A stretch of 58,594 nt of DNA from Candidatus Melainabacteria bacterium (GTDB taxonomy: Bacteria; Cyanobacteriota; Vampirovibrionia; Obscuribacterales; Obscuribacteraceae): the NCBI GenBank assembly GCA_027451745.1, contig DAIDIP010000020.1, positions 1 through 58,594 of the forward strand, read 5' to 3'. Position numbers and translations under genes: made by a program. The notes below the pieces were generated by a model. It was not told the DNA's origin, made no database searches, and worked only from the letters and a program-made list of their open reading frames with translations. Shown piece by piece: positions 9,344 through 18,137 of this stretch (positions are counted from its first letter, which is position 1; every line of letters begins with the position of its first letter).

Positions 9344-9518
9344 TTAGTGCTACTGCCTAACTGCCCCTTGCGAAGTGGGCTCAGTATTTTATTACACTTC
9401 AGTCAGTCCTTCATGTAATACGGGCTCGCTTGCTACTGTTTCTAGTTAGCGCCAACTTGAAGTTTCCGCAAGGCCCCTCGGCTCATAGAACTCAACTTTT
9501 GTGTGAGTGCTCACCGAA
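9316..9518 (-). ncRNA. Candidate structured non-coding RNA, possibly 6S-like
   Basis: About 200 nt without coding frames, ending at a clear minus-strand terminator. Pairings seen: CCTTGCG/CGCAAGG (9366-9372 with 9467-9473) closing the body, an apical hairpin TATTACA/TGTAATA (9390-9396 with 9414-9420), and CTAACT/AGTTAG (9357-9362 with 9444-9449), which interleaves with the first stem and would be a pseudoknot or an alternative fold. GTGAGTGCTCAC (9503-9514) lies near the presumed 5' end, with AT-rich -10-like sequence (TATTAT) just upstream. The size and long imperfect hairpin resemble 6S RNA, but I cannot recognise 6S consensus bases; tmRNA, RNase P and SRP signatures are absent. Confidence 0.42.
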
Positions 9519-9663
9519 TATGTTTATATAATAGCGCCTTCTATCCAGAAGAGAAGTACCCCAAATTGCATTTTATCTTTCCAACAGAAAAATTAAAAAC
9601 CCGCCCACCAAGCCAATTTTTTTGCAAAAAAACATTATAAAGCGCTGGGACACCCTACTCTAT

Positions 9664-9706
9664 AAGCAAAAGCTTTGCTTTATATCTAGCATATATAAGC
9701 AAAGCT
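9664..9706 (-). terminator. Intrinsic terminator of the ZIP-fusion gene
   Basis: A ten-base perfect stem, AGCTTTGCTT (9671-9680) against AAGCAAAGCT (9697-9706), is extended by AT pairs. On the minus strand it is followed by TTTTGCTTATA. It begins about 34 bp after the stop codon of the gene at 9740. The loop is AT-rich. Confidence 0.55.
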
Positions 9707-9739
9707 GAATAGCATTCTCTTGCTCTGTATATAGAATTA

Positions 9740-11512
9740 TTATTCAAGAGTTTTTTCGATTGTTTCAAAATGCTCTTCTATTTCTTTGAATGGCACAGGA
9801 TGTTTGGGATCTGGTGGATTTATATCTTTCAATTGACTGCCAAGCAAGTCATTTATGATTTCCTGAGCCTTAGTGCACTTTTTATTTCCAGTACCATTTA
9901 AAAGCGCTCTAATTGCTTTAAGAAATCCATGAGTATCCTGATATTCCAAATAACCATCTTTGCCAGGTTGTGCCGCTTGTAGCACAACAATTTCACCGGT
10001 CTCCACTGCTTCTTTGTATTCTGACTCAGCTTGAGCCAGTGTCAATAATGCTACTTTGGCTTTGAATTCTGGCTTGTTGTACGCTTCACCACCAACAAGT
10101 CTGCGTGTCTTTTCTACTAGTGCAAGCAGATCAGCATACCCTTTGACAAAGTCTTTATCAGAGTTCTTGCTTGATCCGGCTAATTGACTGAACTTTTCCA
10201 GACCATCTTTAAGCTTATCTAACATGCCAACTTTTTGTAGGGCTGATTGCACCATTAAAGACATTGGCGTTTTGTCTTCAAACAATTCATGTACCGGATG
10301 ATAAGAATGTTTTTTCGCTCTAGCTAGATCAACTGTAGCCATTGGATTATTTTTTATGAGCGAATCATTGTGCAAATCAAATGCAGCCTGCACATGACCT
10401 TCTAAAATTGTTAGAGCGGCAATAATCTTTTGCATGTCGTCATCTTGCATATTGGTTTTACCAGGCACAACTGTTACTTGGGCAACAAGCGAGCTTCCTT
10501 CGGGGCTAATAGCATATTTGCCGGGCACACCAGTTATTTGCACCACCACTTCACTGTTTTTTGCAATGAATGCTTCTTTATTCATCAAACCATGGGCTTC
10601 AATTTCTAGCGGCTTATCGCTTTTGTTTTCAAGCTCGATATATTCACCACGCGTAATAGTAATTTGAGCTGGATCAATATCGCTTGCTTCAAATGAAATC
10701 TTTCTACTGCCAGTGTGATTTACCGATTGTTCTGCAGTACTTTTAGCTGAAGCAACTTCTATATAAATCTCGGTACCAATACCAATAACAAGCCCAAGTG
10801 TTAATGCTGTCATAGCTTCTACTGTACTTAGAGCTGTAAAGCGAAGACGCAACAATTCGCGAGTTACATATATAAGAGAACCAACGGCCAATGACAAAAT
10901 GAATAATTCAAAATTCGTATTTACAAAAGTACCGCCTAAAGCTGCACCCAGTGCAGTTGGTCCTCCAGCGATAAAACCTAGAGTAATTAATTTGGACCAC
11001 GGCACATTGGCTCCTGTTAATGGTGCAGCAATACCAAACCCTTCAGTGGCATTGTGCAAAGCAAAACCAAGGACCAAAATTAGACCAAAACTTGCGTTTC
11101 CACTTGAGTATGACTGTCCTATCGCCAATCCTTCAGCAAAATTATGAAGACCAATGCCGATTGCGATCATATTAGCGATTTCAAGCGGTGTGGCGCCAAC
11201 GCTCTTGGCTTGATGGCGATTTTCTTCAATTGCTCCTAAGCCAATCAGTCCAAGAACAAGGCCTATAGTCAAAATGCCGCCTTGCAATAAAGCCATATTC
11301 ATATCGCCGCTTTTAGCGGTCATTTCTAAAGTTTCTATGGCATGATAACCAACTTCAATAATAAGGAATAAAAGTACACCAGCCGAACCTAACGCCAATT
11401 TTCCCCTGAGTGATTCGGAGGCACCCTTCAAGCGTGCAACCGGTAAGCCCAAAAATATTGTCATCCCTGCCAAGAGACCTAAGGTTATATTTGTTGGCGC
11501 TAATTCACACAC
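9740..11512 (-). CDS. ZIP metal transporter fused to cupredoxin-like and helical domains
   Basis: A three-part protein of 590 aa. Residues 1-255 are a ZIP-family divalent-metal transporter with about eight membrane helices; the metal-site helices are plain: IGIGLHNFAEGLAIGQ (TM4) and GFALHNATEGFGIA (TM5). Residues 270-355 look like a cupredoxin-fold beta domain (KISFEASDIDPAQITITRGE ... PGKYAISPEG), but the cysteine and usual histidine copper ligands are not evident, so it may be degenerate. Residues 355-590 are helical with several histidines (EGHVQAAFDLH, KKHSYHPVHELFE), loosely recalling periplasmic iron-binding helical domains. I do not recognise the last domain by name. GTG start with GGAG eight bases upstream. 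Normal ZIPs are about 250 aa. Confidence 0.82.
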   Translation of the reverse strand: MCELAPTNITLGLLAGMTIFLGLPVARLKGASESLRGKLALGSAGVLLFLIIEVGYHAIETLEMTAKSGDMNMALLQGGILTIGLVLGLIGLGAIEENRHQAKSVGATPLEIANMIAIGIGLHNFAEGLAIGQSYSSGNASFGLILVLGFALHNATEGFGIAAPLTGANVPWSKLITLGFIAGGPTALGAALGGTFVNTNFELFILSLAVGSLIYVTRELLRLRFTALSTVEAMTALTLGLVIGIGTEIYIEVASAKSTAEQSVNHTGSRKISFEASDIDPAQITITRGEYIELENKSDKPLEIEAHGLMNKEAFIAKNSEVVVQITGVPGKYAISPEGSSLVAQVTVVPGKTNMQDDDMQKIIAALTILEGHVQAAFDLHNDSLIKNNPMATVDLARAKKHSYHPVHELFEDKTPMSLMVQSALQKVGMLDKLKDGLEKFSQLAGSSKNSDKDFVKGYADLLALVEKTRRLVGGEAYNKPEFKAKVALLTLAQAESEYKEAVETGEIVVLQAAQPGKDGYLEYQDTHGFLKAIRALLNGTGNKKCTKAQEIINDLLGSQLKDINPPDPKHPVPFKEIEEHFETIEKTLE

Positions 11513-11735
11513 TTCAGTTTCTCCTTTGACAGCTGTTCTCGATTTGCTATGTCCAGCTTATATATATGCAAAGATTCTCAGTTATGTACCATATCAGTTT
11601 TTGGGAAGAGTTTGCACAATTCTAAAGTCATTGAAGACAAAATTTTGCTTTGTCTAAAATTTGCTGTCATCATCAACTAAGTAGGATTTGGGTCTTTACT
11701 GTATAAATTTAAAATGTATACATGGGATAGGGTTA

Positions 11736-13307
11736 ATGACTGGTAGGCAACAAAGTTTAAGTAGAACATTTAGTTTAGTTGCCCTACTAAGCATATTTTC
11801 TAAGGTAATTGGTCTAATACGAGATGTTGTAGTAGCTGCTGCCTACGGAACATCTGTACTGGCCGATGCCTATAATTATGCCTATCTCTTTACTGGCAAC
11901 GTACTTATTTTATTTGGTGGTTTGGGTGGTCCATTTCATTCCGCAACTGTAACAACATTAGCACCCAAGCGCTCCTCTCCTGAAGCGGGAAATTTGATTG
12001 CTCAAATTTCTTTCTTCACCACAATTGCCCTTTCGCTTGTTGGCATTCTCATATTTTTCTTTGCCCCACAGATTATGCATATCGTTGCTGGCAATTACGG
12101 CGACACTGATGATAATCGACTTAAATTTTTTGGTGAAACTATTATGCAGCTGAGGGTGATGTCGCCCCTCATTCTTTTATCTGGATTAATTGGTATTACC
12201 TATGGTGTGCTGAATGTATACAATCTCGTTTTTTGGCCTTCCTTATCCCCTGCCATTGCCAGCATTGCCATTATTGGTGCTATTTTAGTAGGCAATAATC
12301 GTGAGTCATCACTTCCTGTAGCTATAGGTACTTTGATAGGTGCCTTTGGTCAATTATTGGCCCAAATGCCAGGAATGTTTTCTGTCGGTTTGCATTACCG
12401 TTTTCAATTTAAATTGGTTGAAGGTATCTCTAGCTATACTAAGGTTCTTTGTCCAGCTCTTATAAGTACCTCAATTGGCCAGCTCATTATTTATGTGGAT
12501 AGTTTCTTTTGTTCTAATATAGGAGAAGGTGCTTGGACAGCTATTTCCAATGCTAATCGCTTAATTCAATTACCTTTAGGTGTTTTGATTACAGCTATGC
12601 TTGTACCCATACTGCCTCGCTTTACGGAGATGGCTGCTGAAAAAAGAAACGATGATTTAAAGTATGAGTTTAGACGTGCCTTGAGTTTTTTATGGTTTTT
12701 AGCTTTGCCTTTGTCAGCAATTCTGCTTGCTTTGCCTGAGCCAATAATTCGACTGCTCTTTCAGCGTGGGGCTTTCAATGCTCAATCTACTTATCTGGTT
12801 GCCACAGCTCTTATATATTTAGTACCTTCAATTATTTTTTATATGGCACGGGATCTTATTACACGCGTCTATTTTGCTTTTCACGATAGCAAAACACCAT
12901 TTTATGTGGCTATGGCTGCCATTTTCATTAAGGCTTTTCTCGACTGGCTTTTCGTTATAAAAATTCCATTGGGAGTAGCTGGTATTTCACTTGCTACATC
13001 CTTAATTACCGTCTTTAATCTTGTCCTGCTAGCTTATCTGTTACGTCCTAAAATTGGGCTGCTGGGCTTTTCTAAGCTAATTAGACCTACTTCCATAATG
13101 TTAGTGGCCACTCTAGCTGCTTACCTTTTAGCCAAAATAGGCTTTGAGATAATGCAAGTTTATTTTGCCAGCATGTCTCTAATTCCTTTAGCAATTAAAA
13201 TATTTATTGCTGCCACTGTCAGTGGTATCATATACTTTGCTGTAACTTATTTGCTAGAAATTGATGAAGCCAAGCTTCTTACACAAAGATTGAAACTAAC
13301 AAAATAA
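11736..13307 (+). CDS. murJ: Lipid II flippase MurJ
   Basis: MVF/MOP-superfamily flippase that moves lipid II across the inner membrane for peptidoglycan synthesis. Seen: about 14 membrane segments, the start SLVALLSIFSKVIGLIRDVV (family motif with the essential Arg near the N-terminus), PLGVLITAMLVPILPRF near the middle and LLFQRGAF around residue 345. About 523 aa is normal. The frame is open to a TTG at 11688, but I chose the ATG at 11736 because it puts the conserved start of helix 1 at the expected distance and has AGGG just upstream. The next gene starts within bases of the stop. Confidence 0.92.
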   Translation: MTGRQQSLSRTFSLVALLSIFSKVIGLIRDVVVAAAYGTSVLADAYNYAYLFTGNVLILFGGLGGPFHSATVTTLAPKRSSPEAGNLIAQISFFTTIALSLVGILIFFFAPQIMHIVAGNYGDTDDNRLKFFGETIMQLRVMSPLILLSGLIGITYGVLNVYNLVFWPSLSPAIASIAIIGAILVGNNRESSLPVAIGTLIGAFGQLLAQMPGMFSVGLHYRFQFKLVEGISSYTKVLCPALISTSIGQLIIYVDSFFCSNIGEGAWTAISNANRLIQLPLGVLITAMLVPILPRFTEMAAEKRNDDLKYEFRRALSFLWFLALPLSAILLALPEPIIRLLFQRGAFNAQSTYLVATALIYLVPSIIFYMARDLITRVYFAFHDSKTPFYVAMAAIFIKAFLDWLFVIKIPLGVAGISLATSLITVFNLVLLAYLLRPKIGLLGFSKLIRPTSIMLVATLAAYLLAKIGFEIMQVYFASMSLIPLAIKIFIAATVSGIIYFAVTYLLEIDEAKLLTQRLKLTK

Positions 13308-13352
13308 ATGAACTATAATTGCTCAGTAAATCTGCAACAGGAGTGTAGTGGT

Positions 13353-13949
13353 ATGCAAAACTCTGGATATACTAATAAAATAGACTTCTTGTCATCGCTG
13401 GCAATCATGTTTCTTCTAAGCAGTTTCTTTTATAGTTCTGCTTGTCCATCCATTTATGCCGCAAGCAAAGAGGTGAATATGTCTACAGCAACTCTAACAT
13501 TAGCAAGCCCAGCTTTTACAGAAGGTCAAACAATTCCCAAGCAGTACACAGCTGACGGGGCTAATGTTTCACCACCCTTATCATGGGGAAAAGCACCAGG
13601 TGACACACAAAGCTTCGCTCTTATTTGTGAAGATCCAGATGCTCCAGCAGGTACATGGATACATTGGATTGTTTATGACATACCGGCAAATAAAACTAGC
13701 TTGTCTGAAGGCGTTTCGACCAAACCAACATTACCTGATGGCAGCAAACAAGGTGTAACGTCTTTCCATCGTGTCGGCTACGGCGGACCTTCACCACCAC
13801 CTGGAAAACCACATCGTTATTATTTTAAATTGTACGCATTAAACACTGTATCAGGACTTGAACCTGGTATTGATTTGGCCCAATTCCGTAATCTAATTGC
13901 GCATCATAAAATTTCTCAAACGGAAATTATGGGCACTTACGGCCGCTAA
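13353..13949 (+). CDS. Exported YbhB/YbcL-family PEBP protein
   Basis: Phosphatidylethanolamine-binding-protein family (the bacterial YbhB/YbcL Raf-kinase-inhibitor-like group). Core motifs are intact: GANVSPPLSWG, the ligand-site CEDPDAPAGTWIHWIVYDIP, and GYGGPSPPPGKPHRYYF. Molecular function of the family is poorly defined. A hydrophobic N-terminal segment (FLSSLAIMFLLSSFFYSSA) is a signal peptide, which the usual cytoplasmic members lack, so this one is probably periplasmic. Start ATG at 13353 has AGGAG nine bases upstream; the ATG at 13308 directly abutting the murJ stop lacks one. Confidence 0.88.
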   Translation: MQNSGYTNKIDFLSSLAIMFLLSSFFYSSACPSIYAASKEVNMSTATLTLASPAFTEGQTIPKQYTADGANVSPPLSWGKAPGDTQSFALICEDPDAPAGTWIHWIVYDIPANKTSLSEGVSTKPTLPDGSKQGVTSFHRVGYGGPSPPPGKPHRYYFKLYALNTVSGLEPGIDLAQFRNLIAHHKISQTEIMGTYGR

Positions 13950-13976
13950 TTATAGAGTCAAAATACAGGAAACATT

Positions 13977-15545
13977 GTGCCTAAGTCAGAAGAAAAAAGC
14001 AGTAAAGTGAGTGAGAAACTCAAAAACATAAAGCAAGGTGGCACTGCTAAATATCATGCAAAAGCAAAAGAAGAAGGCAAACTTTTTGCCCGGGATCGTT
14101 TGCAACTATTGCTCGATAAAAATACACAATTTATAGAAGATGCTGCTTTTGCTAATTGTCTGGATCCGGATTTGCCAGCTGATGGTGTAATTACTGGAAT
14201 TGGTCAAATTGATGGCAAAACAGTTTGTTTAATGGCCAATGATTCCACTGTTAAAGCAGGCTCATGGGGAAAACGCACAGTTGAAAAAATAATTCGTATT
14301 CAAGAAACTGCTATAAAAATGCAGGTGCCAATAATTTATTTGGTTGATTCAGCTGGTGCTCGTATTACTGATCAAGTAGAAATGTTTCCTGGTCGTCGCG
14401 GCGCAGGAAGGATTTTTTATAACCAAATCCAAATGTCCGGAATGGTTCCTCAAGTGTGTTTATTGTTTGGGCATTCTGCAGCTGGTGGCGCCTATATTCC
14501 AGCCTTTTGCGATATTGTCATAATGAATGATGGCAATGCATCAATGTACCTTGGTTCTCCACGAATGGCTGAAATGGTCATTGGTGAAAAGGTTACTCTT
14601 GAAGAAATGGGCGGTGCAAAAATGCATTGCACCGTATCTGGTTGCGGTGATATTCTTGTCAAATCTGAACATGAAGCAATAGAAATAGCAAAACAGTACC
14701 TCTCTTATATGCCTTCCAATTATGCCGCTTTTGACAATAATAGCCATGAACCATCAAGTGTTAAACATGCAGCAAAAACTAAAACAAAAGCTGCTAAAAG
14801 CCTGGCAGAAATTATTCCTGAACAAGAAAATTTACCTTTTGACATCTACGAAGCCATTGATGCTCTAGCAGATAAAGATTCATTCTTTGAAATAAAACGT
14901 CTTTTTGCTGCAGAAATTGTTACTGGACTAGCACGTTTAGATGGCAAAGTAATTGGCATAATTGCTAATCAACCAAAAGTAAAAGGCGGTGTGCTCTTTG
15001 TTGATTCTGCAGACAAAGCAACGCGATTTATTTGGCTTTGTGATGCTTTCAATATCCCTCTTTTATTTTTGGCCGATGTACCAGGCTTTATGATTGGTAC
15101 TAAAGTGGAAAGAGCAGGCATTATACGCTCCGGCGCTAAAATGATTTCAGCTGTAGCTACAGCAAGCGTGCCTAAAGTCTCTGTGGTATTGAGAAAAGCA
15201 TACGGTGCTGGATTATATGCAATGTGTGGACCAGCCTTTGAGCCAGAAGCGTGCATAGCCTTACCCACCGCTTGGATTGCTGTTATGGGACCAGAAGCAG
15301 CTGTAAATGCTGTTTACTACAATAAAATTATGGAATTGCCAGAAGCAGATAGACCCGCCTTTGTCGCCGAAAAGCGAGCGGAGTACAAAGAAGATGTCGA
15401 CATTTACAAGCTTGGTTCTGAAATGGTTATTGACAGTATTATTGAACCAGATAATCTGCGCGATGAATTGATTGCCAGATTTAACAGCTATCAAACAAAA
15501 ATTCCCGCTCTTTGGCCAAAAAAATGCCCAGTACTGCCAGTCTGA
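13977..15545 (+). CDS. Acyl-CoA carboxylase carboxyltransferase (beta) subunit
   Basis: Biotin-dependent carboxyltransferase of the propionyl-/methylcrotonyl-CoA carboxylase beta type (PccB/MmdA-like), 522 aa. N-terminal crotonase-like half: RIQETAIKMQVPIIYLVDSAGARI and the oxyanion-hole region GHSAAGGAYIPAF. C-terminal half: GGVLFVDSADKATRFI, LADVPGFMIG and the RKAYGAGLYAMCGP segment. It transfers a carboxyl group from carboxybiotin to an acyl-CoA. The MAEMVIGEKVTLEEMGGA stretch is typical of branched or propionyl-CoA enzymes. No biotin carboxylase or carrier gene is in the window. GTG start. The stop overlaps the next gene as TGATG. Confidence 0.9.
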   Translation: MPKSEEKSSKVSEKLKNIKQGGTAKYHAKAKEEGKLFARDRLQLLLDKNTQFIEDAAFANCLDPDLPADGVITGIGQIDGKTVCLMANDSTVKAGSWGKRTVEKIIRIQETAIKMQVPIIYLVDSAGARITDQVEMFPGRRGAGRIFYNQIQMSGMVPQVCLLFGHSAAGGAYIPAFCDIVIMNDGNASMYLGSPRMAEMVIGEKVTLEEMGGAKMHCTVSGCGDILVKSEHEAIEIAKQYLSYMPSNYAAFDNNSHEPSSVKHAAKTKTKAAKSLAEIIPEQENLPFDIYEAIDALADKDSFFEIKRLFAAEIVTGLARLDGKVIGIIANQPKVKGGVLFVDSADKATRFIWLCDAFNIPLLFLADVPGFMIGTKVERAGIIRSGAKMISAVATASVPKVSVVLRKAYGAGLYAMCGPAFEPEACIALPTAWIAVMGPEAAVNAVYYNKIMELPEADRPAFVAEKRAEYKEDVDIYKLGSEMVIDSIIEPDNLRDELIARFNSYQTKIPALWPKKCPVLPV

Positions 15546-16441
15546 TGGAAGACAGAAAAAGTTTTAGTCCTCAGTTTAAGCAATCTTTAATTGAAAAGTT
15601 ATGGATAGTGGCTGCTTTAGTCTTAGGCGCAGCTGAACCGATCATTGTCAAATATGGCTACAGAGGTGGACTGGGACCATATCAGTTTTTTATTATTAGA
15701 AATATTGCTGGAGCTATTACTCTTGCTCCTGTGTTCTTCTATTTTTGTACTAAGCGTCCTGATCAAGAAAAAGTATTCAAACCAATCATACCGATTGCTT
15801 TATTGCTCATGACCACAAGTTTGTGTACTATTCTAGCTCTCAAAAATCTCACTGCCGTTACTGTATTAACTGTAGTAACTACAACACCGGCACTGGTAGC
15901 CGTTATTAATGAAAAACTGGGGCGTGACATTTTAGGACCAAAATTCTGGCTGGGTTTTTGGCTTTGTTTTGCCGGTATAATTTTAAGTATGCCTCTGGAT
16001 AATTATTCAGGCGATTGGCTTGGCACTATTGCTGTATTAATAGCCGTATTTAGCTCTGGGTTCTATCGTGTAAAAATGGATCAAATTACAAGCGATCACA
16101 ATGCTATTTATGTTTCTGCTGCTTGTTTTGTAATTTTAGGTATAGCTTCTCTATTCTTCTTGCCTATTTTGGGAAATATATCGGCTTATGATATTGGCTA
16201 TGGCATTATTGTTGGCATTTGTGCAGCTTTGGCTAATGTTGCTTTTATCAAATCATTAAGCCTAGTTGGTGCTACTCGCATATCAGTTATTACTATGATC
16301 CAGCGACCAGCTTTTATTCTTATTGCGGCATTGATTCTTCGCGAAGTTCCTACATGGCTGCAATTATTTGGCATCGTTTTAGTAGTAGCTGGCGTAAACT
16401 TTGCTAAAGTCAAACGAGCTGTAATTAATTCAGAACATTAA
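15545..16441 (+). CDS. EamA/DMT-superfamily permease
   Basis: About ten membrane helices in two EamA-like repeats of five (residues 10-140 and 155-295), ending in the typical GIVLVVAGVNFAKVKRA. Drug/metabolite transporters export diverse small molecules and the substrate cannot be read. Start chosen at the ATG of TGATG overlapping the carboxyltransferase stop; the frame is open further up to 15512, inside the preceding gene. Coupling with the carboxylase may be mere packing. Confidence 0.8.
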   Translation: MEDRKSFSPQFKQSLIEKLWIVAALVLGAAEPIIVKYGYRGGLGPYQFFIIRNIAGAITLAPVFFYFCTKRPDQEKVFKPIIPIALLLMTTSLCTILALKNLTAVTVLTVVTTTPALVAVINEKLGRDILGPKFWLGFWLCFAGIILSMPLDNYSGDWLGTIAVLIAVFSSGFYRVKMDQITSDHNAIYVSAACFVILGIASLFFLPILGNISAYDIGYGIIVGICAALANVAFIKSLSLVGATRISVITMIQRPAFILIAALILREVPTWLQLFGIVLVVAGVNFAKVKRAVINSEH

Positions 16442-16553
16442 TCTAAAAACTGTCTTCGGCTTTATGAAGATCAGGCAATAAACCCGTGACAGCATTATTA
16501 TATGAGAGTAAGCTTTATTCTGGATTGAATTCTTCAGGTAGAGAAAATATCCA

Positions 16554-18119
16554 ATGTCATTAAACGAAAAATTTGGACGTGGTGGAGGGGATGTTCGTAA
16601 ACTGAACATTCCAGATACTCCAGACACACATATGCTGCAAAAATTACTTAGTGATCTAAGTACCGCTACTACTTTAGCTAAATGTGATATTAGTTGGCAG
16701 TCTGGAGAAAATTCATTTACTCTTACTTTAAATCATTCGCGTCAGGCTGCCAGGGCTGGTTGGAAGCTTTATAAGGGTAAGGGCCTGCAATCAAGTTTAG
16801 TATGGGACTATGCCACAAATGATGTAGCTTTCGTGCATAAATTAATTTTGGATTCGCTCAAACAAATCAGTGCTAGTCAAAGCCAGATACGTATTCCGGC
16901 AGTGCAAAATCCAGCCGATATTCTCGAAGAAAGAAGGGCTGTCAATATAAATAGCAATCTCAGCGGTAAATTGAGAAAGCTTTTTATAGGCACTCAAGAA
17001 GACTTAATTGCGGAAAATCGACCGCCTATTTCGCCTATTGCAAAATCTAAAGTCTCGACCAAATTTAAGGTCGAGTACATAGATTTAAGTCCTGGCAGAC
17101 AGTTGTTAGAGCATCTCTTCGTTGGTCAATTTGGCATATTTTCTTATCCGACATTTTTATTCTTTTTAGAACGAGAATATTTTGAAGCAATAGAAAATAA
17201 AAACCACCTTGCGTTGATAGTATTCAAAGCAATTGAAAATAATGCAAGCTCCCTTAATATAGCCCAAGCATTATCTCCTGTGATTTTGCAAGAAATTGCT
17301 AAACGGATAAACCAAACCCAGCGTAAAACCGATATTCTTGCTGAGTACGATCAAAATACTTTTGCAGTATTGTTGCCTGATACAAGCACCATTGGTGGCA
17401 AAACATTTATACGTCGAGTTGAAAAAGCGTTGTTTAAATCTGCACTTGATTCCGAAGTAGCAGAAAGCTCGATTAAATTTGCTTTTGGACTGGCTACATT
17501 AGGTGAGCATTGTAATACATTGCCTTCTCTTTTATTATTCGCCAGAAAAGCTTTGGAAAAAGCGCAGAAGCTTGGTACTGATATAGTTTGCGATCAAGAT
17601 ATTATTGCTGAGCCAGACTTCAAGCAACATGAATATTTAGGCAAACCGATAGACCTAACTCCTACTAAACAGCTAGTAAGCGAATTAGTATCTGCCGGCA
17701 TTTTTACTTATGCAGCTTTTCTCGCTTTCCTTGAACATGAATATTATCGCAGTATTCGAAAAAAACGTGATCTGTTAATTATGCTTCTGAAAATACGTAC
17801 CTATGAGGAAAGTTTTGACGAAGCAATTAATTTATTACCGCCGCCAGCTTTCTATGAAGTCATAAGACGAGTGAGCCTTTTATTAGGTAAACGCGATATA
17901 TTTGCCCATTATGGACATGGAAATTTCATAATTATGCGCTCCAATACATCAGTAGTTCAAATGCAAAATTTTGCCAAGCGTATAGAACAATCCATCATGA
18001 AAGAAAAATGGTTAACACCGGAATGTCCTATCTCCGCTGTGCGCATACGCAGCGAAGTTTATACTGTGAAAGCGCAAGAAGATACACCAAATATGTTTGG
18101 CCTATTTCCAGCCAAATAA
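16554..18119 (+). CDS. Tandem degenerate GGDEF-domain protein
   Basis: 521 aa with two diguanylate-cyclase-like folds after an N-terminal DNA- or ligand-binding-like region of about 150 aa. In repeat 1 (about residues 200-360) the signature site reads AEYDQNTFAVLLP, where an active enzyme has Y-GGDEF-AVLLP. In repeat 2 (about 385-515) it reads AHYGHGNFIIMRS. Both have the surrounding helices (FIRRVEKAL; FAKRIEQSIM), but neither keeps GGDEF or an inhibitory-site RxxD that I can see. Likely a non-catalytic sensor or scaffold rather than a c-di-GMP synthase. The repeats also share a SYPTFLFFLEREYFEAIE-like helix (second copy TYAAFLAFLEHEYYRSIR). Confidence 0.72.
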   Translation: MSLNEKFGRGGGDVRKLNIPDTPDTHMLQKLLSDLSTATTLAKCDISWQSGENSFTLTLNHSRQAARAGWKLYKGKGLQSSLVWDYATNDVAFVHKLILDSLKQISASQSQIRIPAVQNPADILEERRAVNINSNLSGKLRKLFIGTQEDLIAENRPPISPIAKSKVSTKFKVEYIDLSPGRQLLEHLFVGQFGIFSYPTFLFFLEREYFEAIENKNHLALIVFKAIENNASSLNIAQALSPVILQEIAKRINQTQRKTDILAEYDQNTFAVLLPDTSTIGGKTFIRRVEKALFKSALDSEVAESSIKFAFGLATLGEHCNTLPSLLLFARKALEKAQKLGTDIVCDQDIIAEPDFKQHEYLGKPIDLTPTKQLVSELVSAGIFTYAAFLAFLEHEYYRSIRKKRDLLIMLLKIRTYEESFDEAINLLPPPAFYEVIRRVSLLLGKRDIFAHYGHGNFIIMRSNTSVVQMQNFAKRIEQSIMKEKWLTPECPISAVRIRSEVYTVKAQEDTPNMFGLFPAK

Positions 18120-18137
18120 ATCAATTAGCCAAATATT

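Noticed and set aside
9316-9518. The ncRNA read on the plus strand
   Set aside because: The T-run that makes the terminator follows the hairpin only on the minus strand; on the plus strand no end signal is seen.
10434-11147. Plus-strand open frames within the ZIP-fusion gene
   Set aside because: Composition and motifs fit the minus-strand transporter; these are shadows.
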